NCBI GenBank assembly: GCA_022592435.1
Contig: JABYQS010000167.1
Location: forward strand, 1-64,000
Origin: Cerioporus squamosus
Taxonomy: Eukaryota; Basidiomycota; Agaricomycetes; Polyporales; Polyporaceae
Length of the DNA stretch: 64,000 nucleotides
Reading direction: 5' to 3'
The notes under the pieces are model-generated. The model saw only the letters and a list, made by a program, of their open reading frames with translations. It made no database searches and was not told where the DNA came from. Positions 22,857 through 34,234 of the stretch are shown one piece after another. The position numbers and the translations under genes are program-made. Positions within the stretch are counted from its first letter, which is position 1; each line of letters starts with the position of its first letter.

Positions 22857-25330
22857 CGAGGTAGGGGTCGTGGGGGTAGAGGAGGCCGGGGTCGTTGGTA
22901 CCGAGACCGGCCTCTGGAGAGGACGAGAGAGAAAAGGAGTGAACTTGGGAGACTCCAGCGCGAAGCGTGATCAGCGATTCGGACTCGTGCCCGCCGGGTG
23001 GTGCGGTCGCTACGAAACTGCACCCTGACGTAACGGCCTGATATTGAGGCGGGCCCGGGGATGAATTGAGGTTCTAGGCCCGCATGTGGTTAGAGCGTGC
23101 CGTCGTAGCAACCGAGGGAATATGACACTCGGAGAACGGGAAGAGACAGGACTCCGTGAGGAGGAGCGAGGCCGGAGCGAGGAGGAATCAAGGAAGCGGC
23201 TGGAGGCGCCCATAGCGACTTGACCTTGTTCCCCTCTCGTTCCTCCTGGCCCATGCCTTCCCTTCTGCTCCGTAGCCGCCTCCAGCCTACGCTCAGGAGG
23301 TGGGAGTAAGGAGTAGACCAGTCACGACGCGTCAAGAGCCTGGCAATGATGCCAACTTCTCGTTGATTGCTCACTTCGACGCAAAGTGCACCCGACGCAC
23401 TCCCGACGCGCTTCCAGTGCCCAAACTCCTGTGCTCCAGGGGGGGCATGTAGATGGACCACAAAACTCACCGAAATGTACGCACGACGCGTCGACACACC
23501 CCATCGACGTCCGCGCCGAGGGTTCGAAGTAGGCGTGAAGAGAGGAGGGTATGGGGAGCAGAGGCATTCGGGGGGCCGACGTCGACGTCTGCTCTATATA
23601 CCCCCGCATCAGAGTTCAGTTCCTCACATTCAGCGACGGCCTGACGGTGTCAGCGTCCAAATATAGCCGGCCGACGCCCAGCTGCGCCCGCCCTCCAGCT
23701 CAAGATGCGATGACGTATATATGTAAGTAGTCGCTCGCGAGTACGCGAAGAGACTCTCCGGGCTTATCTGAGGTATGTTATGCCTGCTGTAAGCTCGAAT
23801 GCTTGTTGATGGTTTAAGTTCCAGGACTTCTAGCGATCCTCTATATGCCCCAATTTTTCGAACGAGCAGACCTTGGCCAGCTGTCGCTGCACAGACATAC
23901 TCCAAATTGCCATGCTTCCCTATCTCGGGCTGGCGCCCTCCCGAACCGAAGTATGGACGAGTAGCTAAAGTGACCGAGGTACGCGGACTAGTGGCCGATG
24001 CTCACATGCTCCTACATGTAGTAGGGCTCGATACTAACAGCTACATCGAATTGTGGCAGGATAGGTGAGCAAGGTCGTCTTGGGATCATGAACTCGGAGT
24101 TTCAGGTCGAGCTAAGTCTTGCAGTCAGAAGCGACCCCTGGAAACCTATCTGCATACATAGCTAGGCATACTTCCTTGAACTCGCTACCACGCAGTTTCC
24201 AGGGAAACGAGACGGTCTTTGTCGCCCACGCAGGCATGATAACCCTCGGCCTCTCACCCGCACTCCGCACGGCCTCGAATCCGGGGTGGCAAACCGCCAA
24301 GCTCCGTTCAGCACGATAGCCGCCCAGCATGATGTCGTTCCCTGATCCCACTGTCTCGATAGTCAGACCGGTTGCCTCAATCACAACTGTGCAGGCCATC
24401 ATGGAAGCGTAAGGGTGCTGGAAGACCCGAGGATCATTCGCGGATTATCTCCATAGGGCTCCCAGGTCTTCCAGCTACTTCTGGAGGCAAGGCCGATGCG
24501 TACGAGTACGGTCGGTTATGCCTTGGAAGTGCGTGTTGAGTACGAGTGATCTGCTATGTACAATCAACCACTTACCTGCGACTATAGAGGTGCTCGCGGT
24601 CGAGCAAACCGCCGTCTTCGTCGCCCACGCTGCACGAAACGGACAGTATACCCGAAGTATGGAACGAAGGCTGTCTGGCAAGTCAGGTACACTCACTTCT
24701 GGTGATTGCCGCAGAGACTCATCCGGAAAGCTTAGGACCATCCGGCACTGGCTAGGAATCAAAAGCCTGTTTGAGACCCATCGCTCGAGAACTCATGAAC
24801 ACATGGGAATGACACGTCCGATGGTTCTACACCATATGTCGACGCGATCGCGGCTTGTCGTGTATGTGTCCCTTCGCGGTTATCTTCGGACATCATCCGC
24901 TCATGCAATTTCCGGAGACGGGAGGATACGATTCGTAACGCTTCTGGATTCCACACACCGATCATTCGTGCCATTTTGGGGTACGGAGCTCGAGGTGCTG
25001 CTCTGCGGTTGAGCGACCGTGCTCCTGTGGTAGCGAGCAAAAAGAGGCTTCTCCGTGAAAGCTTTTGGTCATGCGAGCGTCGCGACTTGAAGCAGTCAGT
25101 ATTCGGAGCATTCCTGCCCATGGGACAGCTCTATCCATACAATATATCTTCCGCATCAGTGTACTTTATCTGCACAGAACCAGCCGACATCTGGCCTCTT
25201 GCGCACTCTGTATGTAGGTTGAATATGACAAGATGTAGAGGGTCCAATCAGGGAAACACGCACTAGGTGCTTTGCTGACGATGGTACCGGACGCAGGACG
25301 GCCGCAGTTATTAGCCACCCGAGCCGAGCC
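22857..25330. other. Largely gene-poor; promoter of the 22856 gene
   Basis: The first several hundred bases should hold the promoter of the minus-strand gene starting at 22856. A TATA-like ctctatatacc occurs near 23590 on plus with no gene downstream. Open frames at 24112-24402, 24475-24762 and 24759-25121 (minus) and 24518-25012 (plus) have no recognisable domain. A 17-bp near-repeat, GTCTTYGTCGCCCACGC, occurs at 24215-24231 and 24614-24630. Confidence 0.4.
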
Positions 25331-27073
25331 TCACTTCTTCCTCGTCCTCGACTTCTTCGGCGTAGCAGACTCTCCTGTGTGCGCAGGCGAAGGCCCTTTC
25401 AGCACGTCCTCCAGCAAGCCCTCATTCTGCAGGGAGGTGATGAACTCCCTGATGAACGGCTCGTAGTCGAACGTCCGCTTCACATTGTCCGCCTGCCAAC
25501 CATGAGCAATCCGCGCTCCACCGGCATCTGACATAAACCATAACGAGAGAAGACTGCGTACCTGCGCACTCTGGGACTTTGCGATCTCGTCCTCAACGGC
25601 AACCTTCGCCGACAACGCCACCCGCACGCAACTCTCCCATGCCGGCGCGAGGCTGCGCTCCGCCATATCAAGGATCGCGAGCTCCTTCGACATCTTCCGT
25701 GACCCGAAGTCTGCGGCGAACACCCTCCCGGGCTCACGCGCCGAGGGCCGCAGAGTCGTGGCAAACGCCTCCGTCGCAGCCGCTAGCAACGCCGGATCGA
25801 CCTGTGTATGCGGACACGCCGCGCGCTTCAACACCCAAGGACACGGCTGGGGCCCTCGAGAGGGCAGCGAACCGAGAGGTGACGCACCTTGTCCGCCCAG
25901 CCGGCGGGGAAGCACTCGTCGAGCCGCCGTTCGAGCGCGGCGCGCTCCCGTTTGAGCAGTTCCAGGTCGTCGCTCGCGCCGAGGTACGCGTCGTCCACGA
26001 TCGCGAGCAGGTTGTATTGAATGTGGCCTTCCCCGCTGCCGCCTTCCAGGACGCTCTGCATGCGCCGTTGCAGAGCCGGGCGCACGACGTCCATCCAGCC
26101 CGCACGCGATTCCGTGTCGTTAGAGTCTGACTGGATCTCGCCGACGTCGAGAGGCCCTGCCGCGCGGAGTCCGTCGAGCTCCCATACTCGCCCATGCGCG
26201 GGGACGTAGCCGATGAAGTGGTAGGCTTCGAGCTTTTCGGTGCTCGCGGCCTTGCGCTTGGCGCGCGAGGTAGTTGAGGCTGAGGTCTTGCGCTTCTTTG
26301 TGGGAGGTGAGCTTGCGGCTTTCGCGCTGGCCTTGGCTGCGTCGAGCGTTGTTGCTGCGAGCGCGTGATATGCGCCACGTATGTCTGCAGGTCTGTTTGC
26401 GCGGCGCATATATGAGAGGTCTCCGAGGTTGATGGTAAGGGGAAGGCCCACTTACCGCGCGAGCGAGTTCTGTGCTTCTCGGATATGGGCAGAGTTGGAG
26501 ATTGCGAGGCCCCTCATCTGCGGAAACGCGTTTCAGCACTCTCCTTCCATGTAGAATCGAAGGGAAAGAGAGTATGAGCATACCACGGGTGACATCTTCT
26601 CGGTGTCCGCAGCGAACTCGCGGAGCTCGGCGCCGATGTCGACTCCTTTGCAGTTCAGTAGGACGTTCAGGATCGCTTGCGAAGAGCACGCGTCGTCGCT
26701 CAGCTGGTTCGCGAACCATATTGCGCGGGCATCCGGGTCCTCGAGGTCATCGCTGGTAGTGGAGTCGTTTTGTGCATCGGAGCCATCCTCGCATAGGTAG
26801 CAGAAGATAAGGCCATATGGATTGAGGTGGTCCGTCGCGAAGGGTTCCACGCTGTACAGTTCGGTGACTTCGAGACCACGGACGCCTAGCTTGCGTAGTA
26901 GCGTTGTAAATACCCCTGTCAATTCAACCACAATCAGCAGCCTGAAAGCGGGGAACACGACTCAGTCTCAGATGTTGAGCCTCCTGGCAGGGGGAATGCT
27001 CACCTGGGTCGGACTCTATGACCGCAAACGGTCCTCCAACCAAGTCGTGTCGCGTTAAACTCTCTCTGTCCAT
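25331..27073 (-). CDS. UCH37/UCHL5-type ubiquitin C-terminal hydrolase
   Basis: The ATG at 27073 gives MDRESLTRHDLVGGPFAVIE, splicing into GVFTTLLRKLGVRGLEVTEL. The C12 peptidase active site is complete: WFANQLSDDACSSQA (oxyanion Gln, nucleophile Cys six residues on) and YHFIGYVPAHGRVWELDGL (His and Asp 15 apart). The crossover-loop region is unusually long and Lys/Ser-rich (SSPPTKKRKTSASTTSRAKR). The C-terminal tail has the UCH37-like element FDYEPFIREFITSLQNEGLL and ends SRTRKK. By family knowledge UCH37 removes ubiquitin at the proteasome (with Rpn13) or in chromatin complexes (INO80), controlled by DEUBAD-domain partners. About six exons with short introns. The long basic insertion before the catalytic His may be a nuclear localisation signal, which is an inference. 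Confidence 0.9.
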
Positions 27074-28769
27074 AGGTTGGAGATACGCAAATTTCAGTGC
27101 TCCTACAGTCGCGCCGAAATGTTGCTTTGATTTGACGAAGCAACACTCAACCTGATGATGATGGTGCGAAGACAACCTGCAGGCTGCAGCTGCGCGGCGC
27201 GCTGAGCCGTGAGAGTCGGAGTGGTCGCGTCTGGTCACAAGCATGTGATCGTGACGGCTCTAATCTCGCGGCACCATTACGCGTTGCCCTCGGACGCTCG
27301 TTGCTGCGTCTGACCGCAACGAAAGTAGAGACGGCCATGCATGAAGGCGAGGATGGGGCTCCAGATCTACAAATGTTGAACAAGCTATTGCATGTATGAA
27401 GTCCACTCAAATGTGCCATATAGCAGCTGAGATGATACGCCGGCAGGTTCAGCCTTAACAATCGATCCTTTCAGGACGCGCGTAGAGTATCATATCCCGC
27501 GATATGCAGTCTGTGAATCAGCGACTGAGGTTGCCTCAGGACACTGACACAACCAAGAGACGATTTAACGCGTCGTGACCGTGACCGGCGGTACACCCTT
27601 CGACCCATCCCGAGGAGTCCAAGTCGGACCCGTACACGGCGGCAACGTCCATGGATGTTCCTGGGAACAGACCGACTACTTAGTCCAATGTACCATGCAG
27701 AACACCTGGTACAGTGAGTTCAGGACATGTTACAGGACCGCACATGCATCAGTGCACGAGGAAACGACTCACGAGTTCTCCCCAAGTCAACTGGGATACA
27801 TCTGTTCAGCTGCGCAACGATGGCATGCGTTGCGATCCCAAAGACTTCAAGGATCATCTGGTCGGCAACTAACCTTGCGTGCCAGAACTTCATATTCGCA
27901 CAGAGAAATCCTTTCCGATCTTCGATCCCTGGGGGTCTCTGGCCTTCACTATCCGCCATACCGAGCGGTAACAATATTGCTAGATCATGCGGTCCCCGTC
28001 AGTGATCTAAAAGGAGGCTCTGCTCATGCCAGAAGCTCTTGGTCCTGGCCAATGCACAAGGGCTGACGTTGAGGGCCGACCGCGTACCGCGGTCCGTTGT
28101 GAGCTTCTCGAGCTGTCGACAGTCGCAGAGCCAGGTGCCAAATGGTCGTTCAGAGCTTCTTCGCACCTTCGGTGTTAAATGTCAGTAGACAGGCCTCGCG
28201 ATCTGATGAATCCGGCAAGGAATTCTCCTACCACTGTAGCCTGCTGTAGACATCATTCACGTCCCAGCGCTCTATCCACCACCCCTTCCAGCTGGGCTTC
28301 GTCGTTGCACGTATCCTCCCGCACGATCTAGAAGTCGCCACCATGGATAGTTGCTACAATAGGCCCTGGTCAATCGTCTGAAACAAGTCTGGAAGTCACA
28401 GTCGTGCAGTAAGATGAGTTGGGGACGTGGCTTGGACACGAAGGCGCGTTGAACGCCGCGTTGCGCTAAACGCTTCTGTTTAGGGCAGTCGCGACCGTGC
28501 CACCGTGCCACCGTGTGGCAAGCTCGACTTGTTACTTACACGCTTCTCCTCGACGGTCAAGACTCGAATGCGCATTCATAAACTCACATCAAACTAGCGA
28601 TCAACAACCAGCCCTACGCAGCCTGAAACGTCCCATGGCGATAGTAGCAGTGGAAGAACGACTGACACGGTACAGTCACATCCGTCAATTTCCCTTTGTG
28701 CCGCTGCTCTGATCTCCACCAATCTCTAGCTTGGAGGAGTATACCAGGGCTAACTCTAAGCTCGTGAAT
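27074..28769. other. No recognisable gene between UCH37 and F-box gene 2
   Basis: One longer open frame on plus (27575-28066, 163 codons) and short minus-strand frames lack domains, plausible splice partners or coding-like composition. The interval should include the promoters of the two diverging genes that flank it. No clear TATA box was seen. Confidence 0.4.
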
Positions 28770-31502
28770 ATGAGCGCAGGCTCTGTTGATCTGTTTGAAG
28801 GTATATACTGATTCCATGACCCTGGTCTTCCAATGCGCTGAGCTTCAGCGATAACGTCGCAGACTTTCACCGTGCGGTGGACTCACTCAGGCTGTCGGGC
28901 ACGACCCGTGCTCAGCGGGAAGACGCTAGCCAGGTACGGTCATATGGACGGCAGTCAAGAATACCCGAGTACTTTGCCTGGAAATGTCGCTTGCCTAACC
29001 TACCGATCGACATGTTTCTGGAGGTGAGTGCGCCAATTGGTCAGTACATCAGAGCTCATGACTCAACGGCTACTTTCCCCCTCAGATTGCTGCCTATTTG
29101 GCCCCGGCGGACCTTCTCCACTTGTTGCAAGTCTCTAAATCGCTTCGTACCACGCTGGCATCGCCGGAGTGTCGGGTTGCATGGCTACGGACTCTGCGTT
29201 CGGTACCGGATCTTCCGCCGTGTCCAAGCGACATGTGCGTGATATTCTATACCGCACTCGTCTTCGGGCACAACTGCTTTGTGGGTGTCTCCTCTCGTCC
29301 GGCTTCAGTGACAATTGATGCTGAACCTGATCTCAGGCATGCGGAGCGGATGAGGCTTACTCGGTAGACTACGCACTCCGAGTCAGATACTGCGCGACCT
29401 GCTACGAAGAAAAGTGAGTCGGGTGTCTACGCTTCGAGTGGTTGGGCATTGGATGACCTTCAGCGACTGTTCAGTGTAATAGAAGGCGCGGCCCTTCTGA
29501 AGGACTTACCTAGCCCTGTAAGAGATGTGGTGATGATGGTGCTACCGGCAGCAATTTCTTTCGGTACGTGCTCATGGTGGCTTCCTCGTCTATCTCCGTG
29601 CTTGATAACCTGAAGTTCACTGCTGTCAGAATTTCACCACATCCGGCGGAGCATCTCAAGGATCCATCCGCTCTCACATATCATGCAAGACTATTACCTG
29701 CGGCGTAGTCTTGAGGATACACTGCAGTGGGCCTCATGCCTTACCCATGCTATTGTCGAAGACGTCGCTACGCTTGAGCCGGGTATACGTCAGCGGATCG
29801 ACGACGTGTTGGAGAGACAGAAGGTGAGTGGTTTGTGTCGCTACGCGGATGCGAACTCATTGGCATAATATATATATATATATCTACAGCATGCTGTACT
29901 CGTCGACTGCTGGGAGAGACTCATTGATGCGACCACTGAGTCTGTAACTGAGGATGTCAGCCGCAGAGCTCGGTAAGTTTGTTTCGTCCAACTATGTAGC
30001 ATTGTGCCTCGCTAACTTCAGCAGGATCTTGACTCTGCTGCGGAGCGCGAAATATCTCGAGCTCCCATCTATGAACCTTGACGATCTTGACTCGGACGAG
30101 GATGACGACTACTGCGAGGTGCAGACGTGCGATCTCACTTCTGAAGGTATGTGCATGCCGCTCGACATGACCTCAAAATACATGTTCACGAAGACAACAG
30201 TCCTCCGAAACTCTAGTTGGAAAAGCCGCAAGCAGACCGTCACCGAGGGAATCGCGCGTGAGGACAGGATGGAGATCGTGTATGAAAAGTGGTCGCACGC
30301 TCGATATGGGGAGCTGGAAGACTGTTACCAGCAACTCGTGGAGACGCGCCTACAGGACTACTACGACCCGCACACCTTACCGAACCGACACGATGGTGCT
30401 CGTCTCTGGGACTCCCTCGCATATATCGACAGCTCACGCCGAACGCTCAACTACGAGGAGTTTCTGGAAGAGGTCGATGACACGTACGCAGATGCCATCT
30501 CCGACTACAGGAAGGCAGTGATGAAAGCGCTCGCATCGCTTGTTCCTAGACCGCAGGACCCGAAGGAGAGCACGCGGATGCGCAGATTCGAGCCCCCAAG
30601 TCAGGTCTTAGTGTTGCCCCATGCCCTCTTTACGTGCGTCGAGTGTGGAAAAGGCGCGATGCCTTGGCCGGATATCAACGGGCACTGGCGGACGGCGCAT
30701 CCCAGCAAATCCATCTGGTTTGACAAGGATGGCGAGAAGCTCAACATCCGGTGGTGGCGTAGAGGAGCGAACACCGCGTCCCAGATCCTCCGTGCTGCAC
30801 GCCTAGAACATGTTCTTCATGTCTATGTGCTAAACGTGTTCATATCCTCAGGAAAGCTCCTCTGCATCTGCAGCGATCCCTCTGTGAAGCAACCGCCCCA
30901 TCTGACATGGCCTGAGCTCGTGAGTAACTCCTTGTGGCTTTTATTGGTCCCTCACGGAAGGGAACGCCAGGTTCTTCACGTTCACACACATCTCGAAGTG
31001 AATGAAGACAGGAGAAGGTCAGCACTCCCGGAGGACGACGTATTGAACCAAATTGACAGGTTATCTTCTAGCACTTCGTCGGGCGAAGGCGGCTCTCATG
31101 TGTGGATCAACGATCACGATGTGGACCACTGCATTATGTTCTTCCAGGATCCGCACAACACACCCCCAGAGCAACCGAGAGTTGTAGTACGCGCAACGTC
31201 ATCTTTGCGTATGCCCATCCTCGAAGTACTGGACTCGTCGCGTCGAGACACCCTACCTATTTGCCGGATCTGCGAAGAGATGACCTCGAACCCCAAGGAT
31301 CTTGGTATGGTCTTGCTGAGAGATGTCGACGCAATTGCTTACCACATGAAAGTGAAGTGAGTCAATTCATCGACTCCGCGAGATTATGCGTCGGCTGTGA
31401 CTTACTGAACGTCGTCATCGTAGGCATGGAAGGGAGTTCGACAGAGATGATATAAGATTTGGGAAGCCGTGGTACCTTCCTCCGTACTACGTCGCGTTGT
31501 AA
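28770..31502 (+). CDS. F-box / C2H2-like zinc-finger protein, copy 2
   Basis: No ATG exists in the exon with the F-box. A 31-nt first exon (28770-28800, MSAGSVDLFE) spliced over a 62-nt intron to 28863 is the best model. F-box: LPNLPIDMFLE joined over an intron to IAAYLAPADLLHLLQVSKSL, then VPDLPPCPSDMC. Next comes a cysteine motif (ACGADEAYSV, then LRVRYCATCY), a run of helical exons, and an acidic segment (LDDLDSDEDDDYCE). A C2H2-like finger follows (FTCVECGKGAMPWPDINGHW plus RTAH), then a C-terminal CRICEEM cluster. The last exon is HGREFDRDDI to YYVAL. The 31-kb frame hides at least two in-phase introns (near 30150 and 30919-30969). It should recruit an unknown substrate to an SCF ligase; the finger and Cys clusters probably make the binding surface. 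Paralogue of the gene at 34235-37048. Confidence 0.8.
29868..29883. repeat. (TA)n microsatellite in an intron
   Basis: A short run of alternating TA lies just before the acceptor ctacag of an intron in F-box gene 2. It has no evident function beyond forming part of the intron. Confidence 0.7.
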
Positions 31503-32096
31503 CGAGCTTCCTCCTGGGATCTCTTCAGTCTTGCTTGATATATCATTCATTCCTGAAGTTGTACTAGCGGTCACGGAACATATTGTGACCTGGTCGAGAC
31601 GTCTATCGCCTGGCAGTACCCTCCATTCACTGAGTTATCTGGGCACGTCCACACGAAGCTCTCGCCCAGTAAGGTTTCGAGCGCAGAAGAGGCCTTTGGT
31701 TTGGCTGGAAGTCTCTTCATCCATGTTTCCCACGTGTCTTCAGTCCAGAATCAGTGCTCCCCTACTTCAAGTTCGCAAGGGTTTGGCAAGGGCTGAAAGC
31801 GCTTAACGGCGACTGACAGTTGGCGTAATGCATTTAGCACCGGTCTGACGAAGCTGACGAAAAGCTTATGGAGGTCCCAAGCATCCCGGGGTACATCGAG
31901 GAGTTGTATCTTGCTTGGAAACCTTTGCCAACCCGTACCGTTTGTCTGGCGGCCTCAATTACTTAGGAGGTACCGGCAGTTGCCGAAGTGCGCGTGTACG
32001 CGCACCCGTCGCCGGAACTTCTTCCGCTGTACTCCCACTTCAGGTTTTCAGACGTACCAACCAGTCAGACCAGCAAGAGATCACTGAAGAACAACC
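31503..32096. other. Intergenic DNA between F-box gene 2 and prolidase
   Basis: An open frame on plus (31459-31806) overlaps the end of the F-box gene and shows no domain. The interval probably contains the F-box 3' end and the prolidase promoter. The prolidase start codon sits in a strong context, caaccATGG. Confidence 0.4.
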
Positions 32097-34095
32097 ATGG
32101 CGGTTAAATCCTATCCGGGTATGCTTCGAACATGATTGAGATGTGACATATAGTGAATCGTTCACGTCGATCGTCCTAGCTGAGCAGCATGCTCTGAAGA
32201 CCTTCTCTAAGCTCGTCGAACTTCTGCCTCCCATCGACCAGAACAAGGTAAACGCTACATCTTTAGCACGGAAGGTAGAGGGAATGCTTATTCACCACCA
32301 GCCTCAAATTTTCCTTCTTGCAGGGGAAACGACCCCATTCCGCAATGACACCGATCGCGAGATGTCATTCCGCCAGGTGCGTTATTGTCCATATCGTTGG
32401 TGACGCAGTGATTCACCGTGCTTTGATTGTAGGAATCGAACTTCTACTATCTTTCGGGATGCAAAGTTCCATCGTCGTACCTCTTGACAACCTTCCAAAA
32501 TGGGACGTCGTTGGCGAACAAGCCGTCCTCGCAGCTCTTCATCCCGAAAGCTGAATTGGCTGACTTGATGTGGTCGGTTCCGCCGCCTTCTTTGGAGGAA
32601 GCTAAGGCGACGTACGATGTCACTCGTGTCGACCATCCTGCTGCGCTCCCAGCTGCGATTCAGGAGCTTATCAAGGCATTCCCTGGCGCTATCGTTCACA
32701 CACTTCCGACGTCGCCTCTCTTCCCGACGATCCCCTCTCAATATACCGCAACGTTCTTGGCGGGCAACGTGAAGCTTACGGAGGATTACTTGCTCCCTGC
32801 TCTCCACCTCGCTCGCTTGACGAAGGACGCTGAGGAGATCGCGCTCATCAGGCGTGCGAACCAGATCAGCTCCCGCGCTCATGAGGTAGTCATGCGTGTG
32901 CTCGGGCAGGGAGTCCGGGGCTTGATCACTCGCAGCAAGGGCGCTGGTACAGAGAGACCGTTGCTCCCTGGAGAGTGGCTGATTCAGAAAGAGGCCGAGG
33001 CGGAAGCGCTCTTCGTGGCCTCTTGCCGCAGGGAAGGGTGAGACTTCTTCGTTCTCTTGAGTATCGAGCTGCTCTGACATCCTTACAGTGCTGAGCACCA
33101 GGCATATCTTCCTATTGTCGCTGCATCGACCCGCGCCTCTACGCTCCACTACTGCTGCAACGATCGTGAGTTCGCATGGGGCCCCGTGAACCCCACCGAC
33201 CACAAGAACTGCAACGACCTCGCCCACGACCACGACAGGGTTCTGGATCCTCAAGTCCTCCTAATCGACGCCGGGTGCGAATGGAACTGCTATGCCGCTG
33301 ACAGTGAGTCCTCCGCGGACCTGTTTTCCAATATGCTCACGGCTTTCTAGTCACTCGCACCATGCCCGTCGGCAACGGTGGCAAGTTCACACCAGAGGCT
33401 CGGGCCATCTACGAACTCGTTCTTGAGATGCAACGGGTGCGTCTCTCGTCGCCTTCCTGAATACGCCTGAGCTCATATCCTCGTTGCAGCTCTCGTTGGA
33501 GGCGCTCAAGCCCGGCCTGCACTGGGACGCAGTTCAGTTCCTCTGCCACCGCACGCTTGTCCGGGGCTTCCAGCGTCTTGGCATCTTCAAGAAGCCCGAC
33601 TCCCCCAACTCTGGCTCCTGGAATGCCGAGGAGGCGATCCTCGCCAGCGGCGTGAGCTCGGCGTTCTTCCCACATGGGGTCGGGCACTCCCTGGGCCTCG
33701 ACGTCCACGACGTCCCGAGCGCGAGCAAGCCGGTGAAGAACGACACCATCAAGGGCATCGAACTCGGCCACGAGTCGTTCTACGCGTACTTGCGGCTCCG
33801 GCTTCCGCTCGAGGAGGGCATGGTCGTGGTGAGTGTTCCAGCATACCTTTCTTGAGAGCATGGGATTGAGCAGTTCACTCAGACTGTCGAGCCTGGCATC
33901 TACTTCTCGCCGCACCTCCTTGCGCCCGTGCGCGACTCGAAGCACATCGACCAAGAGGTGCTGAAGCGCTATGAGAGCGTCGGTGGCGTCCGTATTGAAG
34001 ATGTGATCTTGATCACAAAGGACGGCCACGAGAACCTGACGACGGTCCGCAGCGACACCGAGTGGGTGGAGAAGGTCTGCTCTGGAGAGATCTGA
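32097..34095 (+). CDS. Xaa-Pro dipeptidase (prolidase), M24B metallopeptidase
   Basis: A 22-nt first exon (32097-32118, MAVKSYP) joins over a 61-nt intron to AEQHALKTFSKLVELLPPID at 32180, restoring the YPAxQHA start of fungal prolidases. The amino-terminal AMP_N domain includes PQIFLLAGETTPF and, over an intron, ESNFYYLSGCKVPSSYLL. The pita-bread catalytic domain has all metal ligands: LLIDAGCEWNCYAAD (first Asp, the second in the same strand), FFPHGVGHSLGLDVHD (His), TVEPGIYF (Glu) and GGVRIEDVILIT (Glu). It ends VEKVCSGEI at 34095. Length is about 510 residues, usual for the family. By family knowledge it is cytosolic, uses Mn or Zn, and hydrolyses X-Pro dipeptides for proline recycling. 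It ends 140 bp from the convergent F-box gene 3. Confidence 0.92.
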
Positions 34096-34234
34096 GGGAG
34101 CATAACCGGCGCAAGAATCGCACAAGGAGTGTAGGATTAAGGTGACATGAATTATGTAAGAAGAGAGCTGAACGCATTAACCAAGCCCTTCGCGAACGAG
34201 TAATCAGTCAAACCTGGTCCAACGAGTAACTGCC

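Noticed and set aside
27575..28066. 163-codon open frame on plus
   Set aside because: No domain, no splice partners and no coding-like conservation pattern that I recognise.
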